From Halieaceae bacterium (GTDB lineage: Bacteria; Pseudomonadota; Gammaproteobacteria; Pseudomonadales; Halieaceae): a DNA stretch of 36,863 bases. Both the position numbers and the translations under genes were made by a program. How positions within the stretch are numbered: position 1 is the stretch's first letter; each line of letters starts with the position of its first letter. The stretch spans positions 1 through 36,863 of the forward strand of contig JASJBK010000022.1 in assembly GCA_030066555.1 (NCBI GenBank). The letters run 5' to 3'. Below are positions 8,981 through 19,498 of the stretch, piece by piece. Under the pieces are notes generated by a model that did no database searches, had not been told where the DNA came from, and was given only the letters and a program-made list of their open reading frames with translations.

Positions 8981-10021
8981 ATGAAAACGATACTGATAAC
9001 AGGGTATCTGCTGCTGGCCAGTATGCTTCCGATCGCGGCCCATGCAGACGTTGTTCGGCTAGCCGAGGATGCTCCGGAAGTTTATCTCGTCCAGGAAGGC
9101 GATACGCTCTGGGGGATCGCCAGCATGTTCCTCGAAGACCCCTGGCTCTGGACCGAGGTCTGGGACATCAACACCCAGATCGACAACCCCCACCTGATCT
9201 TCCCCGGTGATGAGATTTACCTGGTCTGGGTAGAGGGGCAGCCGCGCCTGCGGGTGCGCCGTGGACTGGCCTCCCAGACCGTCAAGCTGACACCGCAGAT
9301 GCGTATCGACCCGCTCGATCGCGCGATCCCGGTGATTTCCCTGGAGGACATCGGACCCTGGCTCAGTGGTCACCGCATCGTCATGCCGGAGGATCTCAGC
9401 GGTGCGCCCTATGTGGTCGCCGGCTCGAATCGTCACCTCCTGAGCAGCTCGGGTGACCGCCTCTACGCCCGCGGCGACCTGCCCGAGGGCGAGACGGGCT
9501 TCGGCATCTACCGGGCAGGTAACCTGTTCGTCGACCCTGAGACCCGGGAAACCCTGGGCCAGGAAGCGATAGACATCGGCAGTGCCCGGCTGCGCGAGGA
9601 CCATGAAGAGGATATCAACCAGTTCGAGGTCACCCGCGTCACCGAAGAAGTGCGCGTCGGCGACCGCATGCTGGCCAACGAGATTCGCAGGATTTCCGCC
9701 ACTTTCCAGCCGCGCCCGCCGGCTGATGACAATGTGCAAGGCGTGATGCTGGCCGTGGACTCAGGCGTCACCCAGATCGGCAAACTCGACGTGGTAGCAG
9801 TCAATCGCGGCAGCCGCGAGGGCATGGAAGAAGGCTATGTGATGGCTATTTACCAGCGCGGTGAAATCGTGCGGGACGAAATAATGAACGAAAATGTTCA
9901 AATCCCGGATGTACGCGCCGGCCTGCTGATGATATTCCGTGTCTTTGACAAGATGAGCTACGGCATCGTACTCAAGAGCGACCGGCCGCTGAAGGTTTTC
10001 GACAAGGTCAAGTCGCCCTAG
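8981..10021 (+). CDS. LysM domain protein, TsaP-like
   Basis: A secreted peptidoglycan-binding protein. A signal peptide (about residues 1-22, ending AAHA/D) is followed by one LysM domain (about 34-82: YLVQEGDTLWGIASMFL, then NPHLIFPGDEIYLVW). The remaining ~260 residues have no motif I can name. A LysM gene between def and dprA occupies the place of P. aeruginosa PA0020, which I recall as TsaP, a protein that links the type IV pilus secretin to the cell wall; that function is inferred from position and layout only. I chose the ATG at 8981, with AGGT about 8 nt upstream; an in-frame ATG at 8966 directly abuts its AAGGA and would precede the signal peptide with acidic sequence. Confidence 0.88.
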   Translation: MKTILITGYLLLASMLPIAAHADVVRLAEDAPEVYLVQEGDTLWGIASMFLEDPWLWTEVWDINTQIDNPHLIFPGDEIYLVWVEGQPRLRVRRGLASQTVKLTPQMRIDPLDRAIPVISLEDIGPWLSGHRIVMPEDLSGAPYVVAGSNRHLLSSSGDRLYARGDLPEGETGFGIYRAGNLFVDPETRETLGQEAIDIGSARLREDHEEDINQFEVTRVTEEVRVGDRMLANEIRRISATFQPRPPADDNVQGVMLAVDSGVTQIGKLDVVAVNRGSREGMEEGYVMAIYQRGEIVRDEIMNENVQIPDVRAGLLMIFRVFDKMSYGIVLKSDRPLKVFDKVKSP

Positions 10022-10079
10022 GGCTAGCCGACTCGGGAACTCATTGCCGGCCAGGGCCGGTGCGGATCAGGGACGATCC

Positions 10080-11180
10080 ATGGACACGGACCAACTGCGT
10101 CACTGGCTGACGCTTGCCCACCTGCCAGAATTGCCCGCAGCCAGCTTGCGGGGCCTGATGTCGGGCCATGCAGACTCCTCGGAAATCCTCCAACTCAGTG
10201 ATCGCGACTGGCTGCGTGCGGGTGCCAGTCGCGCCGCCTGCCGGGCACGCCGCCAATGGCAACGTGGCGGCAGGAATCACCCGGTGCGCCGGGCCGTAGA
10301 GCGGGCGCTAGCTGTGCTCGAACAGCAATCAGCCCGGCTGCTGGTGCTGGGGCAGCCGCAATACCCTGCCCTGCTGGCTGAAATTCATGATCCCCCACCG
10401 CTGCTCTATGCCGCCGGCCGTCCCGAGGCGCTGGCCCAGGTCCAGTTCGCGGTGGTCGGTAGCCGCCGCTGCAGTGCCGGCAGTGCGCGAGCGGCGGGCC
10501 TGTTTGCGGCCGGCCTCGTGGATGCGGGATTTTCTGTTTGCAGCGGCATGGCCCTGGGTATAGATGGGGCGGCCCACCGTGGCGCGCTCGAGCGAGACGG
10601 CCCCACGGTGGCCGTACTCGGTACCGGTATCGATGTCTGTTATCCGCGGCGCCATGCCGACCTGCGCCGGGCCATCCTGGAATCAGGAGCGCTGGTCAGT
10701 GAACTCAACCCCGGGGCGCCACCGCGTCGCGACCAGTTTCCGCGCCGTAACCGCCTGATCAGCGGGCTCAGCGTCGGCGTGCTGGTGGCGGAGGCCAACC
10801 TGCGCAGCGGCTCCCTCATTACCGCGCGCCTGGCACTGGAGCAGAACCGGGAAGTCTTTGCCCTGCCCCACTCCATCTTTGATCCCGGCGGGCGCGGCTG
10901 CCACCAGCTCCTGCGCGAGGGTGCATGCCTGGCTGAGACGGCGGCGGACGTACTGGCGGACACGGTCTCCCTGCGTGCTGCGCACCGGGAGCTGTCTACA
11001 CTTGGGCCCGCGCCGGCAACCGGCCCGCTTGCCGGGCTGGGTTTTGACCCGGTCAGTGTCGATGAATTGGTGGCAGCCGGCCTGGGCGCCGCTGATGAGG
11101 TACTGGTGGCACTTCAGCAGCTTGAGCTCGACGGTGAGATCGAGCAGCAAGGCGGCTTGTACAGCAGGAAGGTGTGCTAG
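10080..11180 (+). CDS. dprA: DNA-processing protein DprA (Smf)
   Basis: Binds incoming single-stranded DNA and loads RecA during natural transformation. The Rossmann-like core is intact: VVGSRRCSAGSARAAG near residue 125, SGMALGIDGAAHRGAL near 156, AVLGTGIDVCYPRRH near 178, and FPRRNRLISGLS near 220. An N-terminal helix-hairpin-like region and a C-terminal winged-helix (DML1-like, about 300-366) complete the usual layout at 366 residues. The start at 10080 has AGGGA 7 nt upstream. It lies 58 bp after the LysM gene and is probably co-transcribed with it. It hints at competence, but a single dprA does not prove it. Confidence 0.95.
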   Translation: MDTDQLRHWLTLAHLPELPAASLRGLMSGHADSSEILQLSDRDWLRAGASRAACRARRQWQRGGRNHPVRRAVERALAVLEQQSARLLVLGQPQYPALLAEIHDPPPLLYAAGRPEALAQVQFAVVGSRRCSAGSARAAGLFAAGLVDAGFSVCSGMALGIDGAAHRGALERDGPTVAVLGTGIDVCYPRRHADLRRAILESGALVSELNPGAPPRRDQFPRRNRLISGLSVGVLVAEANLRSGSLITARLALEQNREVFALPHSIFDPGGRGCHQLLREGACLAETAADVLADTVSLRAAHRELSTLGPAPATGPLAGLGFDPVSVDELVAAGLGAADEVLVALQQLELDGEIEQQGGLYSRKVC

Positions 11181-11249
11181 ACTTGCGCGCTTTTCGGGAT
11201 CGCTGCCTGTATAGAGGTAGCAACTGGCGAACTCCGGCGAATCATCTCC

Positions 11250-11807
11250 ATGGCATCACTCAGGATTACCCAAGCAGTGCGCATTCTGGCCGCGGGCGGT
11301 GTCGTGGCCTGCCCCACGGAAGCGGTCTGGGGTTTGAGCTGCGATCCCGCAAATGAAGAAGCCGTGTTGCGGCTGCTGGCTATGAAGGAACGTCCGGTCG
11401 AAAAAGGCCTGATCCTCGTCGGGGCGGACATGGCGCAGTTCGACTGGCTACTGGGTGACCTCGACGGTGCTGCCAGGTCCAAGCTGGAGCTGTCCTGGCC
11501 CGGCGCCACGACCTGGCTGGTACCCCACCATGGCCGCGTTCCACCCTGGGTTTGTGGCGAGTTCGATACCGTCGCAGTTCGGGTTTCGGCCCACTCCACG
11601 GTGCAGGCTCTGTGCCGGGCTTTTGGCGGACCGCTGGTGTCTACCTCCGCCAACATCGGCGGCGCGCAACCGGCCCGCGAACAATTCCAGCTGTGGCGCT
11701 ATTTCGGCGACCACCTGGACGATGTGGTGCCCGGTCGGCTGGGGGGCAATACGCGCCCGTCGACTATCCGCGACCTGGCCAGTGATGCCGTCATCCGCCA
11801 GGGTTGA
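11250..11807 (+). CDS. tsaC: threonylcarbamoyl-AMP synthase TsaC (Sua5/YciO/YrdC family)
   Basis: Makes threonylcarbamoyl-AMP from threonine, bicarbonate and ATP, the first step of the universal t6A37 tRNA modification. At 185 residues it is the short TsaC form lacking the Sua5 domain (E. coli TsaC 190). Family motifs are GGVVACPTEAVWGLSCDP near residue 16, the KERPVEKGLIL loop near 46, and STSANIGG near 130. The gene order dprA-tsaC-hemF-aroE resembles Pseudomonas, except that the quinone reductase found there between tsaC and hemF is absent here. Confidence 0.95.
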   Translation: MASLRITQAVRILAAGGVVACPTEAVWGLSCDPANEEAVLRLLAMKERPVEKGLILVGADMAQFDWLLGDLDGAARSKLELSWPGATTWLVPHHGRVPPWVCGEFDTVAVRVSAHSTVQALCRAFGGPLVSTSANIGGAQPAREQFQLWRYFGDHLDDVVPGRLGGNTRPSTIRDLASDAVIRQG

Positions 11808-11856
11808 ATGCTATGTTTAGCCTGAACCCCGTTCCCCTGTATAAGAAAGACAGTAA

Positions 11857-13618
<1,762 letters not shown>

Positions 13619-13622
<4 letters not shown>

Positions 13623-13861
13623 CCAGGCGATTTATAGCAGGCGCGGTGTGCCCGCGCTGCGGCGAGATGGATAAGATAGTGGTGGATTCTGAAACCGACC
13701 AGCGCGAATGCGTGAGCTGCGGCTACCAGGACCAGCGCCCCACCCAGGCACAGTCAGAGCTGCGTACCCGGGTCAACCGTCCCTCCCGCCGGGTCGAGGC
13801 GGAAACAGAAGCGGTCACCCTGGTGATGCCGCACAGCCCGGCCGACAAGACCGACGCCTGA
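13619..13861 (+). CDS. YheV family zinc ribbon protein
   Basis: An 80-residue protein of the YheV (DUF2387) family. Two CxxC pairs, CPRC at 11-14 and CVSC at 31-34 (in ECVSCGYQDQRP), form a predicted zinc ribbon. The N-terminus MTRRFIAGAVCPRCG is typical of the family. The C-terminal half is polar and probably disordered. Its function is unknown to me. It begins inside the aroE stop codon (ATGA), so its translation depends on aroE. A 12-bp perfect palindrome (13863-13874) follows its stop but lacks a T-tract. Confidence 0.85.
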
Positions 13862-13881
13862 AAGCCCCGGGGCTATACTGC

Positions 13882-14505
13882 CTAACAGTCCAGCCGCAGA
13901 TCCACGGCTACATCACGGCTCATGCAGGGCAGCGCGAGCTGCACGGCGCCCGCCTCGACATGGCTGTCGGTGAGCGGCTCAAACAGGCCGCTGCGACTCG
14001 CTACCAGCTCTACACTCTGTGAAACCAGGCTCTCCAGGCGGCTGGCCAGTGGCTCGCCAACCAGGTGATGGGCAATGATATTGGCGCGCGTCATGTCCAC
14101 GTTGATCAGCGGCCGACCATAGCTGCGGATAAAGCGGTCATTGACTTCCTCGAGCAGGCGCTGCGCCAGGAAGGCCTCATCCATCAGTGCCTGCAGGCCG
14201 CCGATCTCGTAGATCGCATCGGGAGGTGCCAGGAAAAAATCTTCTGCCATGTTGAGGAAGGCATCGATCTGGCCACCGGCCTCCTGGGCGCCGCCCTGCG
14301 CACGAACCAGCTCCAGGAATTCGGGTACATAGTTGATGTAGCGCCGGCTGAACTGCTCCAGCGCACCAAGCGGGTCGTTTGCAGGTAGTACCAACCGCGA
14401 CACGAGGTCAGGCAAGCGGGTTTCAAGAAAGCGCCGCAGCGCCGGGTCGCGCTGCTCCTCGGAACAGGCGTCTTTAATGACTTGCCGGATCGTCGCCGTA
14501 CCCAT
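13882..14505 (-). CDS. uncharacterised helical protein
   Basis: I do not recognise this 207-residue protein. It has no signal peptide, transmembrane segment or metal motif. It is leucine-, acid- and arginine-rich and looks all-helical and cytoplasmic; longer hydrophilic helices include residues about 17-36 (DPALRRFLETRLPDLVSRLV) and 120-135 (FLAQRLLEEVNDRFIR). ATG at 14505 was chosen because GGGAG lies 7 nt upstream; an in-frame ATG at 14532 lacks one. It follows the MATE gene on the same strand after 54 bp, so co-transcription is possible. It is convergent with yheV. Codon use and GC content resemble the neighbours, supporting a real gene. Confidence 0.7.
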   Translation of the reverse strand: MGTATIRQVIKDACSEEQRDPALRRFLETRLPDLVSRLVLPANDPLGALEQFSRRYINYVPEFLELVRAQGGAQEAGGQIDAFLNMAEDFFLAPPDAIYEIGGLQALMDEAFLAQRLLEEVNDRFIRSYGRPLINVDMTRANIIAHHLVGEPLASRLESLVSQSVELVASRSGLFEPLTDSHVEAGAVQLALPCMSRDVAVDLRLDC

Positions 14506-14559
14506 GGCAGGCTCCCTGGCGGACGGTATCACCTAGGCTAGTACATGCTTGACGATTCG

Positions 14560-15882
14560 CTAGTCCAACCAGCCGGCCCGCGCGTCGACGGCGCGGTAGT
14601 ACAGGTACAGGCTAACCCCGCGAGCGCCATTGAAGGTAACGAACGCCAGCCACAGTCCGTGATTGCCCAGGCCCTGGCTGAGCCACCAGAGTGGCAGATA
14701 GACCAGCCCCAGCGACAGCACCATGCTGTGCATCATGTAGCGCGTGCGGGCAGCGCCGATAAACACACCGTCGAGAAGATAGGAGGGCGCGGCCACCAGC
14801 GGCATGGCCACCAGCCACAGGTGATAGTCGCGCAGAAGATCCCTTACGTCGGCATGATCGGTAAACGCCGGGTACAGTACAGGTGCTGCCAGCAGGAACG
14901 CCAGGCTCAAAAGCCCGGCGGTGGCCAGCGACCAGTGCCAGCAGGCGCGCACCGCGATCCGGAAACGGCCCAGATCGCCGCCTCCGGCGGCGTTACCCGC
15001 AAGTCCCTCTGCTGCATAGGCAAAGCCGTCCAGACCGTAGGCCGCGAGCAGCAGGAGGTTGAGCATGATGGTATTGGCGGCCAGCGTCGCCTCGCCCAGT
15101 CGGGTGCTCATGGCGGTGAAGAAGGCGAAGCTGAACAGCAGACAGATGGTGCGTATAAACAGGAAGCGGTTGCTGTCCAGTAACTCGCCATAGGCCGTCA
15201 GCCGAGTGATATGGGCGCGCAGGTCTCTCCAGGGTTGGCGGCTGAGGCGACGGCTTACCAGCCACAGGGCCAGCGCGCAGCCGGCGTACTCGGCGCAAAG
15301 CGTGGCGCGAGCCGCCCCGGCGCTCTTCCAGTCGAGCACCACGATGAACAACACGTCCAGCAGGATATTCAGGGCATTGGTGAATACCAGGATGACCATG
15401 GGCCAACGAGTATCCTGGTGGCCGATGAACCAGCCCAGCACCGCGTAGGTGAGCAATACCGCCGGTGCGCTGTAGACCCGAATGCCGATGTACTCCCCTG
15501 CCAGCGGCGCCAGCGCCTCGCCTGGAGACATGAGGTGCAGCCCGACGCCGACCCAGATGCCCTGGCTGGCGACTACCAGGGTAGCGAGGCTTACCGCCAG
15601 GACCGCCGATTGCAGCAGCACCACGGTTTCTCGCTGCTCGTCCCCGGCGCCGACGGCGCGTGCCACCAGCCCGGTGGTACCCATGCGCAGGAAGCCGAAA
15701 CCCCAATAAATAAAGGAAAGGATGCTGGCGCCAATGGCTACTGCTCCCAGGTACAGGGTGCTGTCCAGGTGGCCAAGAATGGCGGTGTCAACAATGCCCA
15801 GCAGTGGTGTGGAAATGTTGGACAGAATTGCCGGCCAGGCGATCTGCCATATCTTGTGGTTCAAACGCTGCTGATGCGCCAT
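14560..15882 (-). CDS. MATE family efflux transporter (DinF-like)
   Basis: A 440-residue inner-membrane transporter with about 12 hydrophobic segments in two homologous halves, as in the multidrug and toxin extrusion (MATE) family, which exports cationic compounds using H+ or Na+ gradients. The opening helix KIWQIAWPAILSNISTPLLG with GIVDTAILGH is the classical MATE start and places it in the DinF-like branch; the second half carries SFAFFTAMSTRLGE near residue 250. No good ribosome site precedes the ATG at 15880-15882, so the exact start is less sure. A TTGACA directly upstream is too close to act as its -35. Confidence 0.9.
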   Translation of the reverse strand: MAHQQRLNHKIWQIAWPAILSNISTPLLGIVDTAILGHLDSTLYLGAVAIGASILSFIYWGFGFLRMGTTGLVARAVGAGDEQRETVVLLQSAVLAVSLATLVVASQGIWVGVGLHLMSPGEALAPLAGEYIGIRVYSAPAVLLTYAVLGWFIGHQDTRWPMVILVFTNALNILLDVLFIVVLDWKSAGAARATLCAEYAGCALALWLVSRRLSRQPWRDLRAHITRLTAYGELLDSNRFLFIRTICLLFSFAFFTAMSTRLGEATLAANTIMLNLLLLAAYGLDGFAYAAEGLAGNAAGGGDLGRFRIAVRACWHWSLATAGLLSLAFLLAAPVLYPAFTDHADVRDLLRDYHLWLVAMPLVAAPSYLLDGVFIGAARTRYMMHSMVLSLGLVYLPLWWLSQGLGNHGLWLAFVTFNGARGVSLYLYYRAVDARAGWLD

Positions 15883-16175
15883 ATATTGTTATGTCAAAAT
15901 GCTGTACGGGTGCTGGCACGGCCCCCCCGGAAGCCGCGAATGGCGCGGATCCGCGGGCACCCGGCTAGTGCTCTCGTATGTCAAATCGAGTATACTGCGC
16001 CGCGATTTGCACCATCCGGAACAGTCCCGTGGTCCCCTTCGCAAGAGCACCTGCGGTCGCATGCACAGCGTCAGCAGCCAGCTCTCATCGGGGGATGACA
16101 CGACCGGATGGAGGGGGAAGTGCGAGTTGATCACACATCTTGCACTTATAACAATCAAGATTGAGGAGACGCGCA
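15883..16175. other. divergent intergenic region upstream of the cox cluster
   Basis: This 293-bp region separates the MATE gene from coxB. It contains a 12-bp palindrome CGCGGATCCGCG (15944-15955) and a forward -10-like TATACT (15991-15996) without a good -35. The coxB ribosome site GAGGAG is at 16163-16168. If TATACT is used, the coxB leader would be about 170 nt, long enough for post-transcriptional control. I see no supported small gene in it. Confidence 0.4.
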
Positions 16176-17342
16176 ATGTTGCGTAAGGCGAGAAGCGTTT
16201 TTTGGCTCGCAATGTTTCCTGTGATCCTGCTGTTGAGCGGCTCGCTCAGCCCGGTCTGGGCTGACGAGAAGGCTGACCGCAGGTACCAGGTAAACATGGA
16301 ACCGGGGGTAACGGCAGTAGGCGCCGACATTTTCAGCCTGCATATGCTGATTTTCTGGATCTGCGTGGTAATCGGCATCGTGGTATTCGGCGTGATGTTT
16401 TATTCCATCTACGCCCACCGCAAGTCTCGCGGCGTAACGCCCGCCACCTTCCACGAAAGCACCAAGGTTGAGATCGCCTGGACAGTCGTTCCGTTTCTGA
16501 TCCTGCTGGGCATGGCGGTTCCCGCCACCTCCACCCTGATCGATGTTTACGACACAGAGGATGCGGAGATCGACATCCTGGTGACCGGCTACCAGTGGAA
16601 GTGGAAGTACGAATACCTGCAGGACAACGGCGAAAACGTCAGCTTCTTCAGCAACCTCAAGACCTCACAGGAAGAAATCTACAACACCGACGACAAGGGC
16701 CAGTTCTACCTGCTGGCCGTCGACGAGCCGCTGGTGATCCCCGTGGACACCAAGGTGCGCTTCCTGGTTACGGCCTATGACGTTATTCACTCGATGTGGG
16801 TGCCGGAACTGGCGGTCAAGAAAGACGCGATTCCCGGTTTCATCAACGAGACCTGGACCCGCGCCGAGAAGACCGGCATCTACCGCGGTCAGTGCGCCGA
16901 GCTGTGCGGCAAGGACCACGGCTTCATGCCGGTGGTGGTGAACGTGGTCGAGCGCGACGAATATGACGCATGGCTGGCCGACAAGCAGGCCCAGGCCGCG
17001 GAAATCGCTGCGTTGATGGAGCAGACCTTCACCATGGACGATCTGATGGCTCGCGGCCAGGACGTCTACAATCGCGCCTGCCTGGCCTGCCACGGCGCCA
17101 ACGGTGAAGGCGGCGTGGGCAAGGCGATTGCCGGTAGCGCTATCGCCATGGGTCCGATCGACGGCCACTTCGATATTGTCATCAACGGCTCACGCGCCAA
17201 CGCGGCCATGCAGGCCTTCGGCGGCCAGCTCAACGATGTCGATATGGCAGCGGTGCTGACGTTCCAGCGCAACGCGTTTGGCAACAACATGGGCGAGATG
17301 GTTCAGCCCATCGACGTCTACAACTACAAGCAAGGCCAGTAG
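16176..17342 (+). CDS. coxB: cytochrome c oxidase subunit II with fused C-terminal cytochrome c domain (caa3 type)
   Basis: Receives electrons and passes them through CuA to subunit I. The order is: signal peptide (about 1-29, ending VWA), two transmembrane helices (about 50-78 and 97-123), the CuA cupredoxin domain, and a fused class I cytochrome c. CuA ligands are complete: His205 (VIHSMWVP), Cys240, Glu242, Cys244, His248 and Met251. The heme c domain has CLACH at 302-306 and a likely axial Met345. The fusion marks a caa3-type oxidase, which can take electrons through its own tethered heme c. Start ATG 16176 has GAGGAG 7 nt upstream. It is the first gene of the cox cluster. Confidence 0.97.
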   Translation: MLRKARSVFWLAMFPVILLLSGSLSPVWADEKADRRYQVNMEPGVTAVGADIFSLHMLIFWICVVIGIVVFGVMFYSIYAHRKSRGVTPATFHESTKVEIAWTVVPFLILLGMAVPATSTLIDVYDTEDAEIDILVTGYQWKWKYEYLQDNGENVSFFSNLKTSQEEIYNTDDKGQFYLLAVDEPLVIPVDTKVRFLVTAYDVIHSMWVPELAVKKDAIPGFINETWTRAEKTGIYRGQCAELCGKDHGFMPVVVNVVERDEYDAWLADKQAQAAEIAALMEQTFTMDDLMARGQDVYNRACLACHGANGEGGVGKAIAGSAIAMGPIDGHFDIVINGSRANAAMQAFGGQLNDVDMAAVLTFQRNAFGNNMGEMVQPIDVYNYKQGQ

Positions 17343-17355
17343 GAGGCATCTGATA

Positions 17356-18918
17356 ATGGGAGATCATCATCACGGTCCGGCCAAGGGCCTCAGCCGCTGG
17401 CTGTTTGCAACCAACCACAAGGACATCGGCACGATGTACCTGTGGTTCAGCTTTGCCATGTTCCTGGTGGGCGGCGCGTTTGCCATGATTATCCGGGCGG
17501 AACTGTTCCAGCCCGGCATGCAGCTTATCCGTCCGGAATTCTTTAACCAGATGACGACCATGCACGGCCTCATCATGGTCTTTGGTGCCATCATGCCCGC
17601 CTTCGTGGGTCTGGCGAACTGGATGATCCCGATGATGATCGGGGCGCCGGATATGGCCCTGCCGCGCATGAACAACTGGAGTTTCTGGATCCTGCCGCCG
17701 GCGTTCCTGCTACTGCTGGCCACCATGTTCATGGAGGGCGGCGGCCCGGCCTTTGGCTGGACGTTCTACGCGCCGCTGTCGACGACTTACGCTCCGCCGT
17801 CAGTGACCTTCTTCATCTTCGGTGTGCACATCCTCGGCCTGTCATCGATCATGGGCTCGATCAATATCGTGGCCACGGTCATGAACCTGCGCGCGCCGGG
17901 CATGACCTACATGAAGATGCCGCTGTTCGTCTGGACCTGGTTTATCACCGCTTACCTGCTGATCGCGGTCATGCCGGTGCTGGCCGGCGCGGTGACCATG
18001 ATGCTGATGGACATCCACTTCGGCACCAGTTTCTTCTCCGCCGCCGGCGGCGGTGACCCGGTACTGTTCCAGCACGTGTTCTGGTTCTTCGGTCACCCCG
18101 AGGTGTACATCATCATCTTGCCGGCGTTCGGCGTGGTCTCGCAGATCATCCCGGCCTTTGCCCGCAAGCCGCTGTTCGGCTACGACTCCATGGTTTACGC
18201 CACCGCGTCCATCGCCTTCCTGTCGTTCATCGTCTGGGCGCACCACATGTACACGGTGGGCATGCCGATCGCCGGTGAGCTGTTCTTCATGTACGCCACC
18301 ATGCTGATTGCGGTGCCCACTGGCGTTAAGGTGTTCAACTGGATTACCACCATGTGGCGCGGTGCGATGACCTTCGAAACCCCGATGCTGTTCTGCATCG
18401 GCTTCGTGGTGCTGTTCACCATCGGCGGCTTTACCGGCCTGATGTTGTCCATCGCACCCAGCGACTTCCAGTACCACGACAGCTACTTCGTGGTGGCCCA
18501 CTTCCACTACGTGATGGTCGCGGGCGCGGTGTTCTCAATGACCGCCGCGGTGTACTACTGGCTGCCCAAGTGGTGCGGCAAGATGTACAACGAGACCATG
18601 GGCAAAACCCACTTCTGGATCTCGTTCATCGGCTTCAATGTGACCTTCTTTCCGCAGCACTTTGTGGGCCTCGCCGGCATGCCGCGCCGGATTCCGGACT
18701 ACGCGCTGCAGTTTGCTGACTTCAACATGATGAGCTCGATTGGTGCGTTCATTTATGGCGCTTCCCAGTTGCTGTTCCTATACAACGTGATTGCCACCAT
18801 CGTTGGCGGCAAGCCGGTCAGCGACGAAAAGGTCTGGGAAGGCGCGGAAGGCCTGGAGTGGACGGTACCGACCCCGGCGCCCTTCCACACCTTCTCCACG
18901 CCGCCGCAGGTCCGCTAA
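17356..18918 (+). CDS. coxA: cytochrome c oxidase subunit I
   Basis: The catalytic heme a/a3-CuB proton-pumping subunit. It has 520 residues and 12 transmembrane helices. All metal ligands are present: heme a His70 (TTMHGL) and His384, heme a3 His382 (AHFHY), CuB His247 (GHPEVY), His296 and His297 (AHHMYT). Tyr251, the His-Tyr crosslink residue, and the D-channel Glu249 are in place, so this is an A-type oxidase. ATG 17356 was chosen because a perfect AGGAGG lies at 17341-17346, giving MGDHHHGPAKGLSRWLFATN. It starts 13 bp after coxB. Confidence 0.98.
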   Translation: MGDHHHGPAKGLSRWLFATNHKDIGTMYLWFSFAMFLVGGAFAMIIRAELFQPGMQLIRPEFFNQMTTMHGLIMVFGAIMPAFVGLANWMIPMMIGAPDMALPRMNNWSFWILPPAFLLLLATMFMEGGGPAFGWTFYAPLSTTYAPPSVTFFIFGVHILGLSSIMGSINIVATVMNLRAPGMTYMKMPLFVWTWFITAYLLIAVMPVLAGAVTMMLMDIHFGTSFFSAAGGGDPVLFQHVFWFFGHPEVYIIILPAFGVVSQIIPAFARKPLFGYDSMVYATASIAFLSFIVWAHHMYTVGMPIAGELFFMYATMLIAVPTGVKVFNWITTMWRGAMTFETPMLFCIGFVVLFTIGGFTGLMLSIAPSDFQYHDSYFVVAHFHYVMVAGAVFSMTAAVYYWLPKWCGKMYNETMGKTHFWISFIGFNVTFFPQHFVGLAGMPRRIPDYALQFADFNMMSSIGAFIYGASQLLFLYNVIATIVGGKPVSDEKVWEGAEGLEWTVPTPAPFHTFSTPPQVR

Positions 18919-18924
18919 AGCTCA

Positions 18925-19485
18925 ATGCGCCTGTTCGGAGACAACCCGGTTGCCCTCACCGTGGCCAAGATGGCCGCGGTGGTGGTGCTGATGTTCTCCT
19001 TTGTGTTCGTGGTGATGGTTCCGTTGTACAACGTGCTGTGTGATGCCCTGGGCATTAATGGCAAAACCAGCGGCCAGCGCTACCAGGCCGCCAGCATCCA
19101 GGTCGACGAGGCCCGCGAGATCACCATCCAGTTCATTGCCACCAACAGTGACGGCATGCCCTGGGAGTTTCGCCCCTCGCAGACCATGATGAAGGTCAAC
19201 CCGGGTGCGGTGAACGACACGGTGTTCCTGGCGCGCAACCCGCGCCCGGAGGCCATGGTCGCCCAGGCGATCCCGAGCGTGTCACCGGCGCGGGCCGCAG
19301 AATTTTTCCACAAGACAGAGTGCTTCTGTTTCAACAACCAGCCGTTGGACGGACTGGAAAGCACCGAGATGCCGCTGCAGTTTATTGTCGACCAGGACCT
19401 GCCGCGGGATATAAGGACAATAACCCTGTCCTACACAATGTTTGATATTACTGAAATGGCGTCCGGCGCAGTCGCGTCACGCTAA
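18925..19485 (+). CDS. ctaG: cytochrome c oxidase assembly protein CtaG (Cox11)
   Basis: A membrane-anchored copper chaperone that delivers Cu(I) to the CuB site of subunit I. The 186-residue protein has one N-terminal transmembrane helix (about 12-34), then an immunoglobulin-like periplasmic domain. The copper-binding CFCF motif is at 133-136 (in HKTECFCFNNQPL), and Cys39 near the end of the membrane helix is the conserved third cysteine. It lies between coxA (6 bp) and coxC (13 bp), the usual place. The ribosome site is weak, so translation may depend on coupling to coxA. Confidence 0.95.
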   Translation: MRLFGDNPVALTVAKMAAVVVLMFSFVFVVMVPLYNVLCDALGINGKTSGQRYQAASIQVDEAREITIQFIATNSDGMPWEFRPSQTMMKVNPGAVNDTVFLARNPRPEAMVAQAIPSVSPARAAEFFHKTECFCFNNQPLDGLESTEMPLQFIVDQDLPRDIRTITLSYTMFDITEMASGAVASR

Positions 19486-19498
19486 CGGGGAGATTTCA

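Noticed and set aside
10047-10060. CCGGCC-AG-GGCCGG as terminator between the LysM gene and dprA
   Set aside because: The loop is too small, no T-tract follows, and the short gap suggests co-transcription.
13863-13874. AGCCCCGGGGCT as terminator between yheV and the convergent gene
   Set aside because: Perfect palindrome, but without a proper loop or a T-tract on either strand.
15892-15897. TTGACA upstream of the MATE gene (reverse strand)
   Set aside because: It is only 10 bp before the start codon; a matching -10 would fall inside the gene and none is there.
15944-15955. CGCGGATCCGCG palindrome in the MATE-coxB gap
   Set aside because: A 12-bp palindrome in a very GC-rich stretch with no second copy or promoter overlap; not enough for an operator call.
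15991-15996. TATACT as the definite coxB promoter
   Set aside because: The -10 is good but no -35 at 16-18 bp spacing is acceptable, so it is mentioned only in the intergenic entry.
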